Source: UTCFX2 sp963788145
Lineage (GTDB): Bacteria; Chloroflexota; Anaerolineae; Anaerolineales; UBA4823
Direction of reading: 5' to 3'
Assembly (NCBI GenBank): GCA_963788145.1
Contig: CAWBFQ010000002.1
Location: 124,001 to 188,000, forward strand
DNA: 64,000 nt
In this document: piece after piece, positions 1 through 9,800 of the stretch
Position numbering within the stretch: the stretch's first letter is position 1
How the letters are laid out: each line of letters begins with the position of its first letter
Notes under the pieces: generated by a model
Databases searched by the model: none
What the model was told of the DNA's origin: nothing
The model's input: only the letters and a program-made list of their open reading frames with translations
Made by a program: the position numbers and the translations under genes

Positions 1-2
1 TC

Positions 3-1050
3 TCTGATCTGAACGAGAAAGTCAGCAGCCCGATCGATATGACCGCGATGAACCGTATCGATGCAGGTCACTTTGCTGGCTCACAGGAGGCTTTCCGTCA
101 TTGGGACGCCGAAGGCATGGAAGTCCCTGGCGCCTGTGCAAAATGTCACTCTGCCACTGGTTTACCGGTTTTCCTTAAAAATGCGGTCAATATCGCCGAG
201 CCAGCTTCGAATGGTTTGAATTGCACAACCTGTCACAATGACTTGAGCACCTTCACCCGCTTTACTGTCAACCAAGTTAAGTTCCCAAGCGGAAAGTCGA
301 TCTCTTTTGGCGATGAAAACGACTCCAACCTGTGTTTGAACTGCCACCAGGGTCGTGAGTTCTGCGGCCAGCATCAACTCGGTCGTCACTGCCGCTGGTG
401 TGGGAGATGATGAGACTTCCGAAGCGCTCCGGTTCCGCAACCCTCACTATTTCGCCGCCGGCGCAACGCTCTTTGGAACCGAAGCGATGGGGGCCTATCA
501 ATATGACGGCAAGGAATATGATGGACGCAATCTACATGTCCAGGGATCCCAAACATGCATTGAATGTCATGACGCCCATGCATTGAAAGTCTCTGTAGAG
601 AAATGCTCCACCTGCCACGTCTCCGTTCAGGCTTTAGAAGACGTCACCACAATCCGCATGTCCACGGTGGATTACGATGGAGATGGAGATGTAACCGAAG
701 GACTTGCTTTTGAGGTTCAGTCTTTCCAGGATGCTCTGCTGGTTGCCATACAACAATACGTAACCGATCAGGGACTGCCCGCTATCGTGTATAGTCCCAC
801 GACCTATCCATATTTCCTGGTGGATACGAATGCCAATGGCACCATCGATAGCGGTGAAGGCGGATACGCCTCCTGGACTCCCCGTTTGTTGCGAGCCGCT
901 TACAATTACCAATGGACTGCTAAAGACCCAGGAGCATTTGCTCATAACGGCGCTTATATCATGCAAGTAATCTATGACAGTCTGCAAGACCTAGGCGCAG
1001 ATGTACAATCGCTGACCCGTCCGGAAGTAACCATTCCTCCGGCTCAGTAA
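3..1050 (+). CDS. Multiheme cytochrome c, 3' part (frameshifted)
   Basis: Five CXXCH heme-binding motifs are visible (CAKCH, CTTCH, CLNCH, CIECH, CSTCH), so this is the C-terminal part of an exported multiheme c-type cytochrome, probably an extracytoplasmic electron carrier. The reading frame is open to the left edge, so the start lies outside the window. The frame breaks just after the third heme motif: HQGRE continues as SAASIN one frame over, which is restored by dropping one T near 360. The C-terminal third has no heme motifs but carries two acidic loops, DYDGDGDVTEG and DTNANGTIDSGEG, that resemble EF-hand/dockerin calcium loops. The redox partner and full heme number cannot be told from here. 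A terminator follows directly. Confidence 0.85.
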
Positions 1051-1070
1051 TCAGCCAATCTCAATAGATA

Positions 1071-1105
1071 AAAAAACCGGGCTTCGTTTGAAGCCCGGTT
1101 TTTCG
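1071..1105. terminator. Bidirectional Rho-independent terminator
   Basis: A perfect 8-bp inverted repeat (CCGGGCTT at 1077-1084, AAGCCCGG at 1091-1098, 6-nt loop) is preceded by six A residues and followed by a T-rich run. It can therefore work in both directions, between the convergent cytochrome gene and the zinc-ribbon protein gene. Confidence 0.9.
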
Positions 1106-1121
1106 TTTTTGGGGATGCAGT

Positions 1122-2039
1122 TCAGTTTATCCGTAATTGCGTCCCGCAAGCCCGGCAAAAACGGTCACCCGACGAAGCGCGCTTACCACATTGGTGACAG
1201 TAAATATTCCGCTCTTGTCCATCATCGTTCAGGGCTTGAGAAGTCGCACTTCTTCGATTGCGGTGTTCCTTCTTGGTTTGACCTTTTCGACGTCCAGATT
1301 GCCAATACCAAACCCCGCCTCCGATAATCAATGCCAAACCCAGAAACCCCAAAACCCAGGGGAGGATCGAAGTCATGCTGGCCATTCCGGAGTTAGAGCC
1401 ATCGAGTGGTGCGCTCGGCTCGACTGTCAAATTATTGAAGCTCAATTCATCCGTCTCTTTTTGGTATTCGACTGAAATCTCGAATGTCTGACCTTTGGAT
1501 AATGGGCCAATGTTCATTTGGTAATATGTAAGTCCATCAGTTCCCTGCCGAGCAGATACCATCCCTGGCTTAATTTGAACCTCGCTGGCATCAATGGGTC
1601 TCTGAACTTCAACGCTGAAGGCATCTACCGCGTAATCCCCCGGCCATGTATATTGAAAGCTCCGTTGATTACCATCGATATGCAACCCTGGATCGTAATA
1701 TTCCAATTGGATTTCCGGGGCAGTCGCTTGAAAAACAACTCGGGTCCAACTCGCATCTGGTTCTTGCTCGAACGGGACTGAAATCAACGCGCCTCCGGGT
1801 TGCTGAACAGCCACTGCATGTGGCGCACCCGAACCAGCGGGAATACGCACGCTCATCTGATAAGGTAGGGAGACCTGTGGCGAAAGCGTGATGTGATAAA
1901 TTACTAGCGTTGCAGGACGATCAAACTCTGGCCAGAGATCTATGGAAACTGCCGCGAGCGGCGATTCGCTCTGAGCGAGCGCGTTGAATGGAAACAACAA
2001 GACCAAAAATATGAATATTGCTATGATCCGCTTAGCCAT
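1122..2039 (-). CDS. Exported membrane protein with C-terminal zinc ribbon
   Basis: A 305-residue protein of no recognised family as a whole. It has a signal peptide (residues 1-22, ending NALAQ), a beta-rich extracytoplasmic region of about 190 residues, a single transmembrane helix near 226-247, a short basic stretch, and a C-terminal zinc ribbon with two Cys pairs (CHQC and CRAC). The expected topology puts the ribbon in the cytoplasm. An AAGGAG lies upstream of the ATG. The gene starts only 38 bp after the end of the riboflavin-transporter ATPase gene on the same strand, so it may be read from the FMN-riboswitch transcript. Whether it has anything to do with transport is unknown. Confidence 0.75.
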   Translation of the reverse strand: MAKRIIAIFIFLVLLFPFNALAQSESPLAAVSIDLWPEFDRPATLVIYHITLSPQVSLPYQMSVRIPAGSGAPHAVAVQQPGGALISVPFEQEPDASWTRVVFQATAPEIQLEYYDPGLHIDGNQRSFQYTWPGDYAVDAFSVEVQRPIDASEVQIKPGMVSARQGTDGLTYYQMNIGPLSKGQTFEISVEYQKETDELSFNNLTVEPSAPLDGSNSGMASMTSILPWVLGFLGLALIIGGGVWYWQSGRRKGQTKKEHRNRRSATSQALNDDGQERNIYCHQCGKRASSGDRFCRACGTQLRIN

Positions 2040-2077
2040 GCCGTTTCAGTTACTCCTTTAGAATTGAATTCGGATTT

Positions 2078-2890
2078 TTATCCAGCTTCCCCTATTGCCT
2101 GGCGGACCTGCTGAACATGATCACCAAATATCTCGGTGTAGCGCATTTCATCTCTCCGCGGCCGGTCGAACGCAACTGGTAAATCCAGACATAGCCTGCC
2201 CGGACGGTGGCTGATTACCAGCACGCGGTCAGCCAGGAAGAGCGCTTCTGTGATCGAATGGGTAACCATGATCACTGTTTTCCGCTGCGCCTGCCAAATG
2301 CGGAGAAGTTCATTCCCCATCCGTTCACGGGTCAGAGCATCTAATGACCCAAATGGCTCATCCAGGAGCAGCACATCCGGGTTATGAACCAGGGCTCGAG
2401 CTATAGCGACCCTTTGAGCCATGCCGCCAGATAAATCGCGCGGCAGCGCCTGCTCAAACCCTTCCAGATTTACCAATTCTACCATTTGATACGCTTTTCG
2501 AGTTGCCTCAGATTGCGTAAAACCATCCAACTCTAGCGGAAGAATGATGTTTTCCAAAACATTCCGCCAGGGCATCAAGTTCGCTTTTTGGAAGACAAAG
2601 CCCACACCCCGGCGAGGTCCACATACCAACTCTCCATTAGACAAAACATCGCCGGAGGTCGCTAAAAGCAATCCCGCCAGGATGCGCAACAGCGTGCTTT
2701 TCCCGCTTCCAGACGGTCCAAGAACACATACAAACTCCTGCGGCTGAACAGAAAAGCTCACCCGATCCAAGGCGCACAACCCACCATTGCCGTTTGGGAA
2801 AACCGCGCTGACATCACGCACCTGGATCAGGTCAATCCCCGGATCGATCATCCCTTGCTGAACTTTCGGTTTTTCATCCGAGCGAATCAT
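2078..2890 (-). CDS. ABC transporter ATPase of the riboflavin importer
   Basis: Nucleotide-binding subunit of the NitT/TauT (SsuB/TauB) type. It has the Walker A motif GPSGSGKST, a Q-loop region, the signature LSGGM, the Walker B motif LLLDEPFGSLD and the switch His in VTHS. It energises the permease encoded two genes upstream. I place the start at the ATG at 2890 because AGAGGCG lies at a good distance before it; an in-frame ATG at 2920 is also possible but has no Shine-Dalgarno sequence. The gene follows the substrate-binding protein gene across a short hairpin. The riboflavin assignment is inferred from the riboswitch, not from this subunit. Confidence 0.9.
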   Translation of the reverse strand: MIRSDEKPKVQQGMIDPGIDLIQVRDVSAVFPNGNGGLCALDRVSFSVQPQEFVCVLGPSGSGKSTLLRILAGLLLATSGDVLSNGELVCGPRRGVGFVFQKANLMPWRNVLENIILPLELDGFTQSEATRKAYQMVELVNLEGFEQALPRDLSGGMAQRVAIARALVHNPDVLLLDEPFGSLDALTRERMGNELLRIWQAQRKTVIMVTHSITEALFLADRVLVISHRPGRLCLDLPVAFDRPRRDEMRYTEIFGDHVQQVRQAIGEAG

Positions 2891-2910
2891 TCCAATACGC
2901 CTCTTAGAGG

Positions 2911-2936
2911 AATACACCATAAATAATCGGTGTATT
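2911..2936 (-). repeat. Intercistronic hairpin after the binding-protein gene
   Basis: A perfect 8-bp inverted repeat (AATACACC at 2911-2918, GGTGTATT at 2929-2936) overlaps the stop codon of the binding-protein gene and the start region of the ATPase gene. It lacks a T-tract. Stem-loops after binding-protein genes often stabilise the upstream mRNA so that the binding protein is made in excess. Confidence 0.6.
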
Positions 2937-3931
2937 TATTTGTTCTCCGTTTCAATAAAATCATTTGAATAGACTTTGCTTAAATCTAACGGCTGCACAA
3001 TCATGCCCATATCGATAAGTACCGCTTGCATATTTTTCCAAGATTCTGGCTCGGAATAACCTAAATGATCGGTCTCCCAAAATCCCAAAGACGCCGCCAG
3101 TATGGCTTTTTGAACTTCCTGGTCTGCCTGGTCCAATTCTTCAACATATTTTTTACAAATCTCATAAGCTTCTTCTGGATGGTCTAGCGTATAAACGATC
3201 CCTTTTAAGATAGCTTGGGCCATTTTACGAACTAATTCCGGATCGTTTGCTATCGTGGTTTCGTTTGTTAGCAGGCCATTAGAAGCTAACTGAACATAAT
3301 CTGCCACCCGAATAATATCCACCGGATAACCGTTTTTCTCCAGTTGGATCGGCTCGTTATTGGCATAGATCGAGACAGCATCCTGCTGCCCTGCCATCAG
3401 AGATTCGACTTGGTTAAAACCAATCGAATCAAGGGTTACATCTTCTTCAGTTAATCCAGCGACATTGAGCAGAGCGCGCAGGCCGATGTAATTTGCCCCA
3501 AAAAGACCGGGCAAGCCGATTTTCTTCCCTTTCAGATCAGCCGGTGTGGCAATTCCTTTCTCTTTCAACGCGGCGACAGCCACCGGATAATCTTGCCACC
3601 ATGCCAGTACATACACCACGGGCAATCCCTGAGCGCGCGCCAGCAATACTTGCTCGCCAGAAACAAGCGAAAACTGGATCTCATTTGCTCCAACCAGGGC
3701 AACCCCATCTGTTTCATAACTGTAATCAAATTCAATCTCTAAGCCAGCCTGACGAAAATATCCTTTCTCTGACGCCACATAAAAAGGGGCGTATTGCACA
3801 TTTGGGATATAACCCATCGGCAATCGGATAGGTTTCAATTCCACCTCTTTTTTATTCGGCGACGAATTCGCGTTGCATCCTGCCAATGCGATGCTGGTGA
3901 TCAATATCAAGAAAAATAAGCGGCGCAACAT
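2936..3931 (-). CDS. ribY: Riboflavin-binding lipoprotein of ABC importer (RibY-like)
   Basis: A 331-residue solute-binding protein of the NMT1/THI5-like (type II periplasmic-binding) family. The N-terminal signal ends in the lipobox IALAGC, so it should be a lipoprotein anchored outside the membrane. The body (residues 33-331) has the family's typical opening (PNVQYAPFYVASEKGYF). The family binds thiamine pyrimidines, nitrate, sulfonates or, in the RibXY group, riboflavin. The ligand is inferred from the FMN riboswitch in front of the operon. The permease gene ends only 9 bp upstream, so the two are co-transcribed. Confidence 0.8.
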   Translation of the reverse strand: MLRRLFFLILITSIALAGCNANSSPNKKEVELKPIRLPMGYIPNVQYAPFYVASEKGYFRQAGLEIEFDYSYETDGVALVGANEIQFSLVSGEQVLLARAQGLPVVYVLAWWQDYPVAVAALKEKGIATPADLKGKKIGLPGLFGANYIGLRALLNVAGLTEEDVTLDSIGFNQVESLMAGQQDAVSIYANNEPIQLEKNGYPVDIIRVADYVQLASNGLLTNETTIANDPELVRKMAQAILKGIVYTLDHPEEAYEICKKYVEELDQADQEVQKAILAASLGFWETDHLGYSEPESWKNMQAVLIDMGMIVQPLDLSKVYSNDFIETENK

Positions 3932-3940
3932 TTTTTCTCC

Positions 3941-4777
3941 TTAGATTTTTATTCGGTTTGCGGCTGATTCTTCGGGTTGATCTCGCCATGCGAGCAGCTT
4001 CTTCTCCATCAGAATGACCAAAACATACAAGGTCAAAGCGACCAAAACCAGAGTGAATACAGCAACAAACACCAACGCAGTATCATACAAGCCGCGAGCC
4101 CGGTTGATCATGAATCCAAGGCCACGGTCTGAACCGATGAATTCGCCCACCACCCCCCCAATCACAGACAAAGTAGCTCCAATCCGCAAACCGCCCAGAA
4201 ATACTGGCAAGGCTGCTGGGATTTCTAAAAAGCGGATTGTCTGCCATCGGTTCGCCCGCAATGAACGCATCAGATCGCGCAGATCTTCCGGAACTGAACG
4301 CAGACCAACCACAGTGTTGACCAAGACCGGAAAAAAAACTATCAAGGCGCATATTAACACCTTTGAAAACAGCCCCGATCCAAACCAAATCACCAGCAAG
4401 GGTGCGATAGCCACCACGGGGATGGATTGGCTAGCGACAATATATGGAGACAGCAACTTCTCCATTAATGGAGATTTTGCCAGCAGATATCCCAATATCG
4501 ATGCGGCGCCTACTCCCAAAGCTAATCCAGTCAATACTTCCGTCAGTGTCGCCTGAAGGTTTCTTAACAAGCTGCCATCCACAAGCGCCACAACAAATCG
4601 CTCCCCAACCAGTCGAGGGGATGGGAGTATAAATGATGGAAAGCGCCCTATCCGGACCGCTGCTTCCCACAGCAGTAAAACCGCCAGGATAGAGAATATG
4701 ACCAGAATCAATCGACCCAGATTGATCTTATACAAACCTGCCTGCCCGCGTTGATTGACTGACAACTTATCCACCAC
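3941..4777 (-). CDS. ribX: ABC transporter permease of the riboflavin importer (RibX-like)
   Basis: A 278-residue integral membrane subunit of the BPD_transp_1 type, related to SsuC/ThiX permeases, with about six helices and the cytoplasmic EAA-type loop (around RANRWQTIRFLEIPAALP) that docks on the ATPase. First gene after the FMN riboswitch. The GTG start at 4777 falls directly behind the riboswitch terminator T-tract and has no good Shine-Dalgarno. An internal TTG at 4735, preceded by GGCAGG, is an alternative start. Confidence 0.85.
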   Translation of the reverse strand: MVDKLSVNQRGQAGLYKINLGRLILVIFSILAVLLLWEAAVRIGRFPSFILPSPRLVGERFVVALVDGSLLRNLQATLTEVLTGLALGVGAASILGYLLAKSPLMEKLLSPYIVASQSIPVVAIAPLLVIWFGSGLFSKVLICALIVFFPVLVNTVVGLRSVPEDLRDLMRSLRANRWQTIRFLEIPAALPVFLGGLRIGATLSVIGGVVGEFIGSDRGLGFMINRARGLYDTALVFVAVFTLVLVALTLYVLVILMEKKLLAWRDQPEESAANRIKI

Positions 4778-4780
4778 AAC

Positions 4781-4806
4781 AAAAACCCCGATCTAATGAA
4801 CGGGGC
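4781..4806 (-). terminator. Riboswitch expression-platform terminator
   Basis: Read on the minus strand: CCCCG, a 10-nt loop, CGGGG, then TTTTTG, ending four bases before the ribX start codon. It is positioned to terminate transcription when FMN is bound. The CGGGG arm may also mask ribosome access to the GTG start. Confidence 0.75.
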
Positions 4807-4865
4807 AAAGGTGATTAATTCCGCGCAAGCTGCTCAGGCTAACTTACAGCCTGGTGTAACGCGAA

Positions 4866-5034
4866 AACCTTCTTTCATCCGGACTATACCGTCGGCTCCG
4901 GAGTTTCACCGGATCATGTCCTGGTAATCCAGCCTTTCACAAGCTGCATTTTCCAAAACTCGCGGGCTTTACCGCCGATCGGGAATCAATCTGCTTAACG
5001 TAATGCTCGCAGATTTCACCCTGCCCCGAAGGTT
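4866..5034 (-). ncRNA. FMN riboswitch (RFN element)
   Basis: On the minus strand the conserved blocks of the RFN element appear in order: CTTCGGGGCAGGGTGAAAT, GATCGGCGGTAAAGCCCGCG, CCGGTGAAACTCCGGAGCC, GACGGTATAGTCCGGATGAAAGAAGG. The closing P1 helix pairs AACCTTC (5028-5034) with GAAGGTT (4866-4872) perfectly. The element binds flavin mononucleotide and lowers expression of downstream flavin genes when FMN is plentiful. It sits about 60 nt before a terminator and the transporter operon, which is what identifies the cargo of that transporter as a flavin. Confidence 0.96.
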
Positions 5035-5252
5035 GTCCACATTCTATCCGATAAGTGATGAATGTGAACGCTCAATTGTAAATTCTTTAACTATTATAAC
5101 CGAATGGTTAAATTTTGGAATGATTGGTATACTTCTTTTCAAGAGTATCCCTGCCGAAGAGGAACTTATCCGAGTATCGAAACGTCCTATTTCCATGTCT
5201 CAACACTACCGGCCGAAAGCCCAGGCAATGATATCTCATTCCTCCGGTCTGA
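5035..5252. other. Intergenic region upstream of riboswitch and L,D-transpeptidase
   Basis: AT-rich near 5070-5120 and presumably holds divergent promoters. Only the minus-strand TATAAT is convincing. Open frames on the plus strand, including one from the ATG at 5195, may be the displaced N-terminus of the L,D-transpeptidase, but this cannot be settled because of frameshifts. Confidence 0.4.
5093..5098 (-). promoter_or_regulatory. -10 element of the riboswitch transcript
   Basis: A perfect TATAAT on the minus strand, about 60 nt before the riboswitch. No convincing -35 hexamer is visible at 16-18 bp. Confidence 0.45.
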
Positions 5253-6816
5253 GGCATCAGCAAGCGCCCTCCCCAGCCAACCATTTATCGCCTGCGCACT
5301 CACCGGAGAGGCCAGATTAGCCCGTTCTTGGGATTAATTGGACTGTTGATTGCTGGGGTATTCATCACGTTACTCATCGGCCTCAAGCGGAATCGCCATT
5401 GCTTATAGCTATTATCAGTTTGGTAACCGCATCTTTCCTGGCATAACGGTCCAATCCATCGACTTAAGCGGCATGAGTTCAACGGAAGCTGCAGAAATGC
5501 TTGAAAGAAGTTGGAATTTGGATACCATCCTTGTGGCAACGAACGGAATCCAATCACAATCGATCCACCCATCCCAACTTGGATTATCCCTGGATACAAC
5601 CAGAACAGTCCAAAACGCTCTAATCATCGGACGATCCGGGACGATGACTATGCGTCTTGGACAGATCGCGTCAAGCATTATGGATGGTTGGCAAATTGAG
5701 CCTATTTTGGAGGTTAATCCTAAGGCTACCCATCTGGGATTGGAAGCTCTCAGCCCACAGATGAGCCAGCCTGCTACAGATGCCACTATTCGGGTGATCG
5801 GTACGGACATCGTGGCCGTCCCAGCTAAGCCCGGCTATACCATCCATATCGAGCAAACTCTCCTCAATTTGATTGAGGATCCAAACACCGTCTTGGCTGC
5901 TCGCGAGATCCAATTGAGCTTGCAGCCGGTAATCCCCACCATCACAGATGTCACTCCTGTGCTGGAAGAAGCCCAGCGTTTGCTGGAGCGACCCAACTCG
6001 GTGCAAATCTATGATCCCATCAGCGCTGAGAGAATCAGCATGCCGATACCGAAAGAGCGCTTGGCAAGCTGGCTTCAAACTGAGCTAAGAGACCAGGGCA
6101 TAGAAGTCACTTTGGATGAGGCCGGGGTATCCGCGTATCTCAATGAGATCGCTTCACAACTTGGGCCGGGACGCTCCATCGAATCATCCGCTTACAGCCA
6201 GCCATTGACGGAAGCAATTATACACGGATCGCCATACTGGGTTATCGTCAACCACCCTGCCACCACTTATATTGTCCAGCCCGGCGATACCATGTTGAAG
6301 ATCGGGTGGAAATCAGGGATCCCTTATTGGATGATCCTCAAAGCAAACCCTGGCTTCGATCCCGAATCATTGCTCGCAGGCAGTGAGTTGATTATCCCAT
6401 CAAAAGACGATTTGATACCACTACCGGTTGTAGCCAATAAACGGATCGTGATCAATCTTAACAAACAGCGCCTCCTGGTCTATCAGGATGGCAACCTGCT
6501 AAGTCAACATATCATCAGTACAGGGATTGACCGTTCACCCACGCAACCAGGTGTATTCCAGGTGCAAAGTCACGATCCGAACGCTTATGCATCCGTGTGG
6601 GACCTTTATATGCCCCATTTCCTGGGAATCTATGAAGCCTGGCCCGGTTTTCTCAATGGTATCCATGGACTTCCCCTTTTATCTAACGGCCAAAGAATGT
6701 GGGCAAACAGCCTGGGCAGACCGGCATCCTATGGCTGCATCATTCTAAGCCTGGAAGATGCACGATGGCTTTATAATTGGGCAGAGAATGGCGTCATTGT
6801 CGAAATTCGCGAATAA
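5253..6816 (+). CDS. L,D-transpeptidase with LysM domain (N-terminus frameshifted)
   Basis: Peptidoglycan cross-linking enzyme acting outside the membrane. From 5350 onward the frame shows a YoaR/VanW-type peptidoglycan-binding region (starting around PGITVQSIDLSGMSS), a LysM module (TYIVQPGDTMLKIG... to ...ELIIPS), and a C-terminal YkuD catalytic domain with His in IHGLP and the catalytic Cys in the SYGC segment. A transmembrane helix (GLIGLLIAGVFITLLIGL) is encoded one frame away at about 5330-5385, directly before, so one indel near 5385-5400 splits the anchor from the body. The true start is unresolved; the anchor frame is open only from 5253 and has no start codon, so a second indel is likely. 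Confidence 0.88.
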
Positions 6817-6856
6817 AATCCGAGCATCATTATAAACACCACAACGTGAGGTTAAT

Positions 6857-9800
6857 ATGCCTGACAAGTCTCTCAAATGGATTTCTATCAGGATCACCAT
6901 AATCCTGACTATCGGTATGCTGGTTATAAGCGCCTGTCAACCCGGGCCTGGGATCCTGCGCCAGACAACTGTACCGGTAGAAATCGAAAAACCATCGACG
7001 CCATCGAACGATTTTCAAGACAGCGGTCTACCCGTGGTGGATGATGGCTCGCCTCTGCCGCCAATTATTGTCGCCCAACAACCCACCAATGGCGTTGAGT
7101 TTCCTGTGAACGGGCTGATCAGCATCACATTCGACCAGCCAATGGATCAAGATACGACCAGTTCGGCCTGGCAGTTGTTGGATCCATCCGGCTCAAACAT
7201 CCATGGTGATATCTCTTGGGAAAACGAGCGTACGTTACTCTTTAAACCTGCCAGTGAGCTGGCAAAAGGTTCGCTTTACAAAGCCAATTTGTCCGCCGAT
7301 GCGACCAGCGCCAAGGGAATTGCCCTGAAGGATGCGCATCATTTTCAATTCACCACGATGAGCGACCTGGAGGTGAGCCAGGTTTTTCCTGATAATAGAG
7401 CCAGAAGCATTGCTACAGATGCAGTAATCACCGTCATATTTAACCGGCCTGTCGTCCCTTTGGTGGTCGCAGAAGAGCAATCGAAGCTGCCCCAACCCTT
7501 GCAAATCACCCCAGAGACGTCTGGTAAGGGGGAATGGGTCAATACATCCGTCTATGCCTTCAAACCCGACCAGGCGTTAAAAGGCGCCACCACATACACC
7601 ATTTCTGTCACAGCCGGATTGGAGGATGCAACTGGTGAGACCAGCCTGGTTCACGATTATTCCTGGTCTTTTATCACCACTGCACCGGGAATCGATTCAT
7701 TTAGCCTTTCAACTGGCCAGGTAGACCCCAAAAGCAATCCTGAGGATATCCTACCAGATGTTTATTTTACGATTCGCTTTCTGCAACCGATGGATCAGAG
7801 CAGCGTCGAAGAGGCTTTGTCTCTGGTTTCTCAAACAGAACAGCAAATGCAATTTGATACAAAATGGAATGAAACTTCAACGACCATCATATTTACCCCC
7901 ACCCAACAATTAGCGCTGGATACTGAATTTGCCCTCGATTTGCGCACCAGCGCCCAGGCAGAGAGCGGCGGCGCATTGCCAGAAGGATTACATTGGCAGT
8001 TCAAGACTATCCCACAACCAGCGGTCCTATTTACCCTGCCAGATGATAATGCCGGTCAGGGGGAATTCAGCCGGAATTATATGATCAAGTTCGCTTCTCC
8101 GATGCGCATTGACACGGTCAAAGAACGCATCATTATCACCCCTGCCCCAAAAGAAGAGATTGAATGGTGGTACAACGAATGGGATTGGTCGATGAGCGGT
8201 TACTTCCTTGAGCCTTCGACCTCTTATGAAATCCGTTTTCTGGCGGGCATGGAGGATATCTACGGCAACGCCACCCAAACCGAGAAAGTTGTCCGATTTA
8301 CAACCAAGATGCGACGCCCATTCTCCAGCTTAGCAATGCCGCATGAGGTCCCGATCTTTCGCGCTTATGGGCCTATCGAATCGCAGCAATTTTATGCAAC
8401 CTGGATCAATGAGGAGAGTGTCAGTTTTACTCTGGCCTCGATTACTCCTTCCCAAATGGTCAGTTTCTTGAGTGGTGAAATCAGCGCCTATCGTTATCAC
8501 CCGGGATCGCAAACAGTTATCCAGGAATGGACAGTGAGATCTGACGGAAAGTTAAACGAAAGGGTTGTAAAAGATTTTCAGATCAGCGGCGCGTCAGGAA
8601 AACGGTTGCCGCCGGGGTTTTATTTCCTAGGGATGGATTCACCCGGCACAGTGCATAACGAGAATCTATTTGGCGATTACCGCTTAATAGTAGTTTCCAG
8701 CGCCAACCTGACCTTGAAATCATCTCCAACAGATGGGCTGGTATGGCTGACCGACATTGAAACGGGTAAACCAATCCAGGATGTCAACCTCACCATTTAT
8801 GATCGTTCGTTTCAAGCCATCGGCAGCGGCATCACCGGATCAGATGGAAGTCTTCACCTGGATCTGCCAGCGCCGGAGAACAGCTACGATCCTATCTTTG
8901 CCATTGCCGATGATGGCGGCGACCCAAGCGATGCACAAGTTTTCGGCTTTGCCTCAAGCGATTGGGGCAGCGGCGTTTCGATGTATGATCTGGGAATTTG
9001 GAGCGATTATTATGTTCAGGCCAACCAGCCCAGTATCTACCTGTACACCGAGCGACCGCTCTACCGACCGGGCCAACCCGTTTATTTCAAAGGCATCTTG
9101 CGGCTGGATGATGACCTGGAATATCGCCTGCCTGAAATTGAGCGGGTATCGCTACGGATTAATAGCTTCAAAGATACCGTTTACGATGAAGAACTTGATC
9201 TCTCAGAATTCGGCAGCTTCTCTGGCAAGTTCTTGCTCGATCCTGAAGCTGCCCTGGGGTACTACACCATCGAAGTCAGCCTGCCTGGCAGCGACCAGGT
9301 GATCGGGTCATTGACATTCAACGTGGCTGAATACCGCAAACCCGAATTTCAGGTGAATGTCAGCGCCGAGCCGCAAGACGTGTTGGGCGGCAAAGACTTC
9401 ATTGCCAGCCTAAAGGCGGATTATTATTCCGGCGGAGGGGTGGCGGAGGCGAAAGTCCAATGGACCCTGACCTCCGAACCGTTTGCCTTCCAGCCGCCCG
9501 ATGAGTTCAGCAGCTATAATTTCCAGGACTACGAGGAAGATATTTACCGCTATGAGCAGGACCTGGGCGGCAGCCGGTTGATCGCCGAAGGTGAAGGTCT
9601 GACGGACGCTACCGGTCAATTCAGCCAGACGCTTCTCGCCGATCTAAGCGCGGTTAAGACCAGCCGCCAACTTGCCTTCGAGGCCACTGTCACCGACCTG
9701 GCCGAAAGTTCTGTAAGCGGTCGAGTTGCGATCATGGCTCATCAAAGCCAGGTCTACCCAGGCGTCAAACCCCAGGTCTATATCGGACAAGAAGGTGTTG

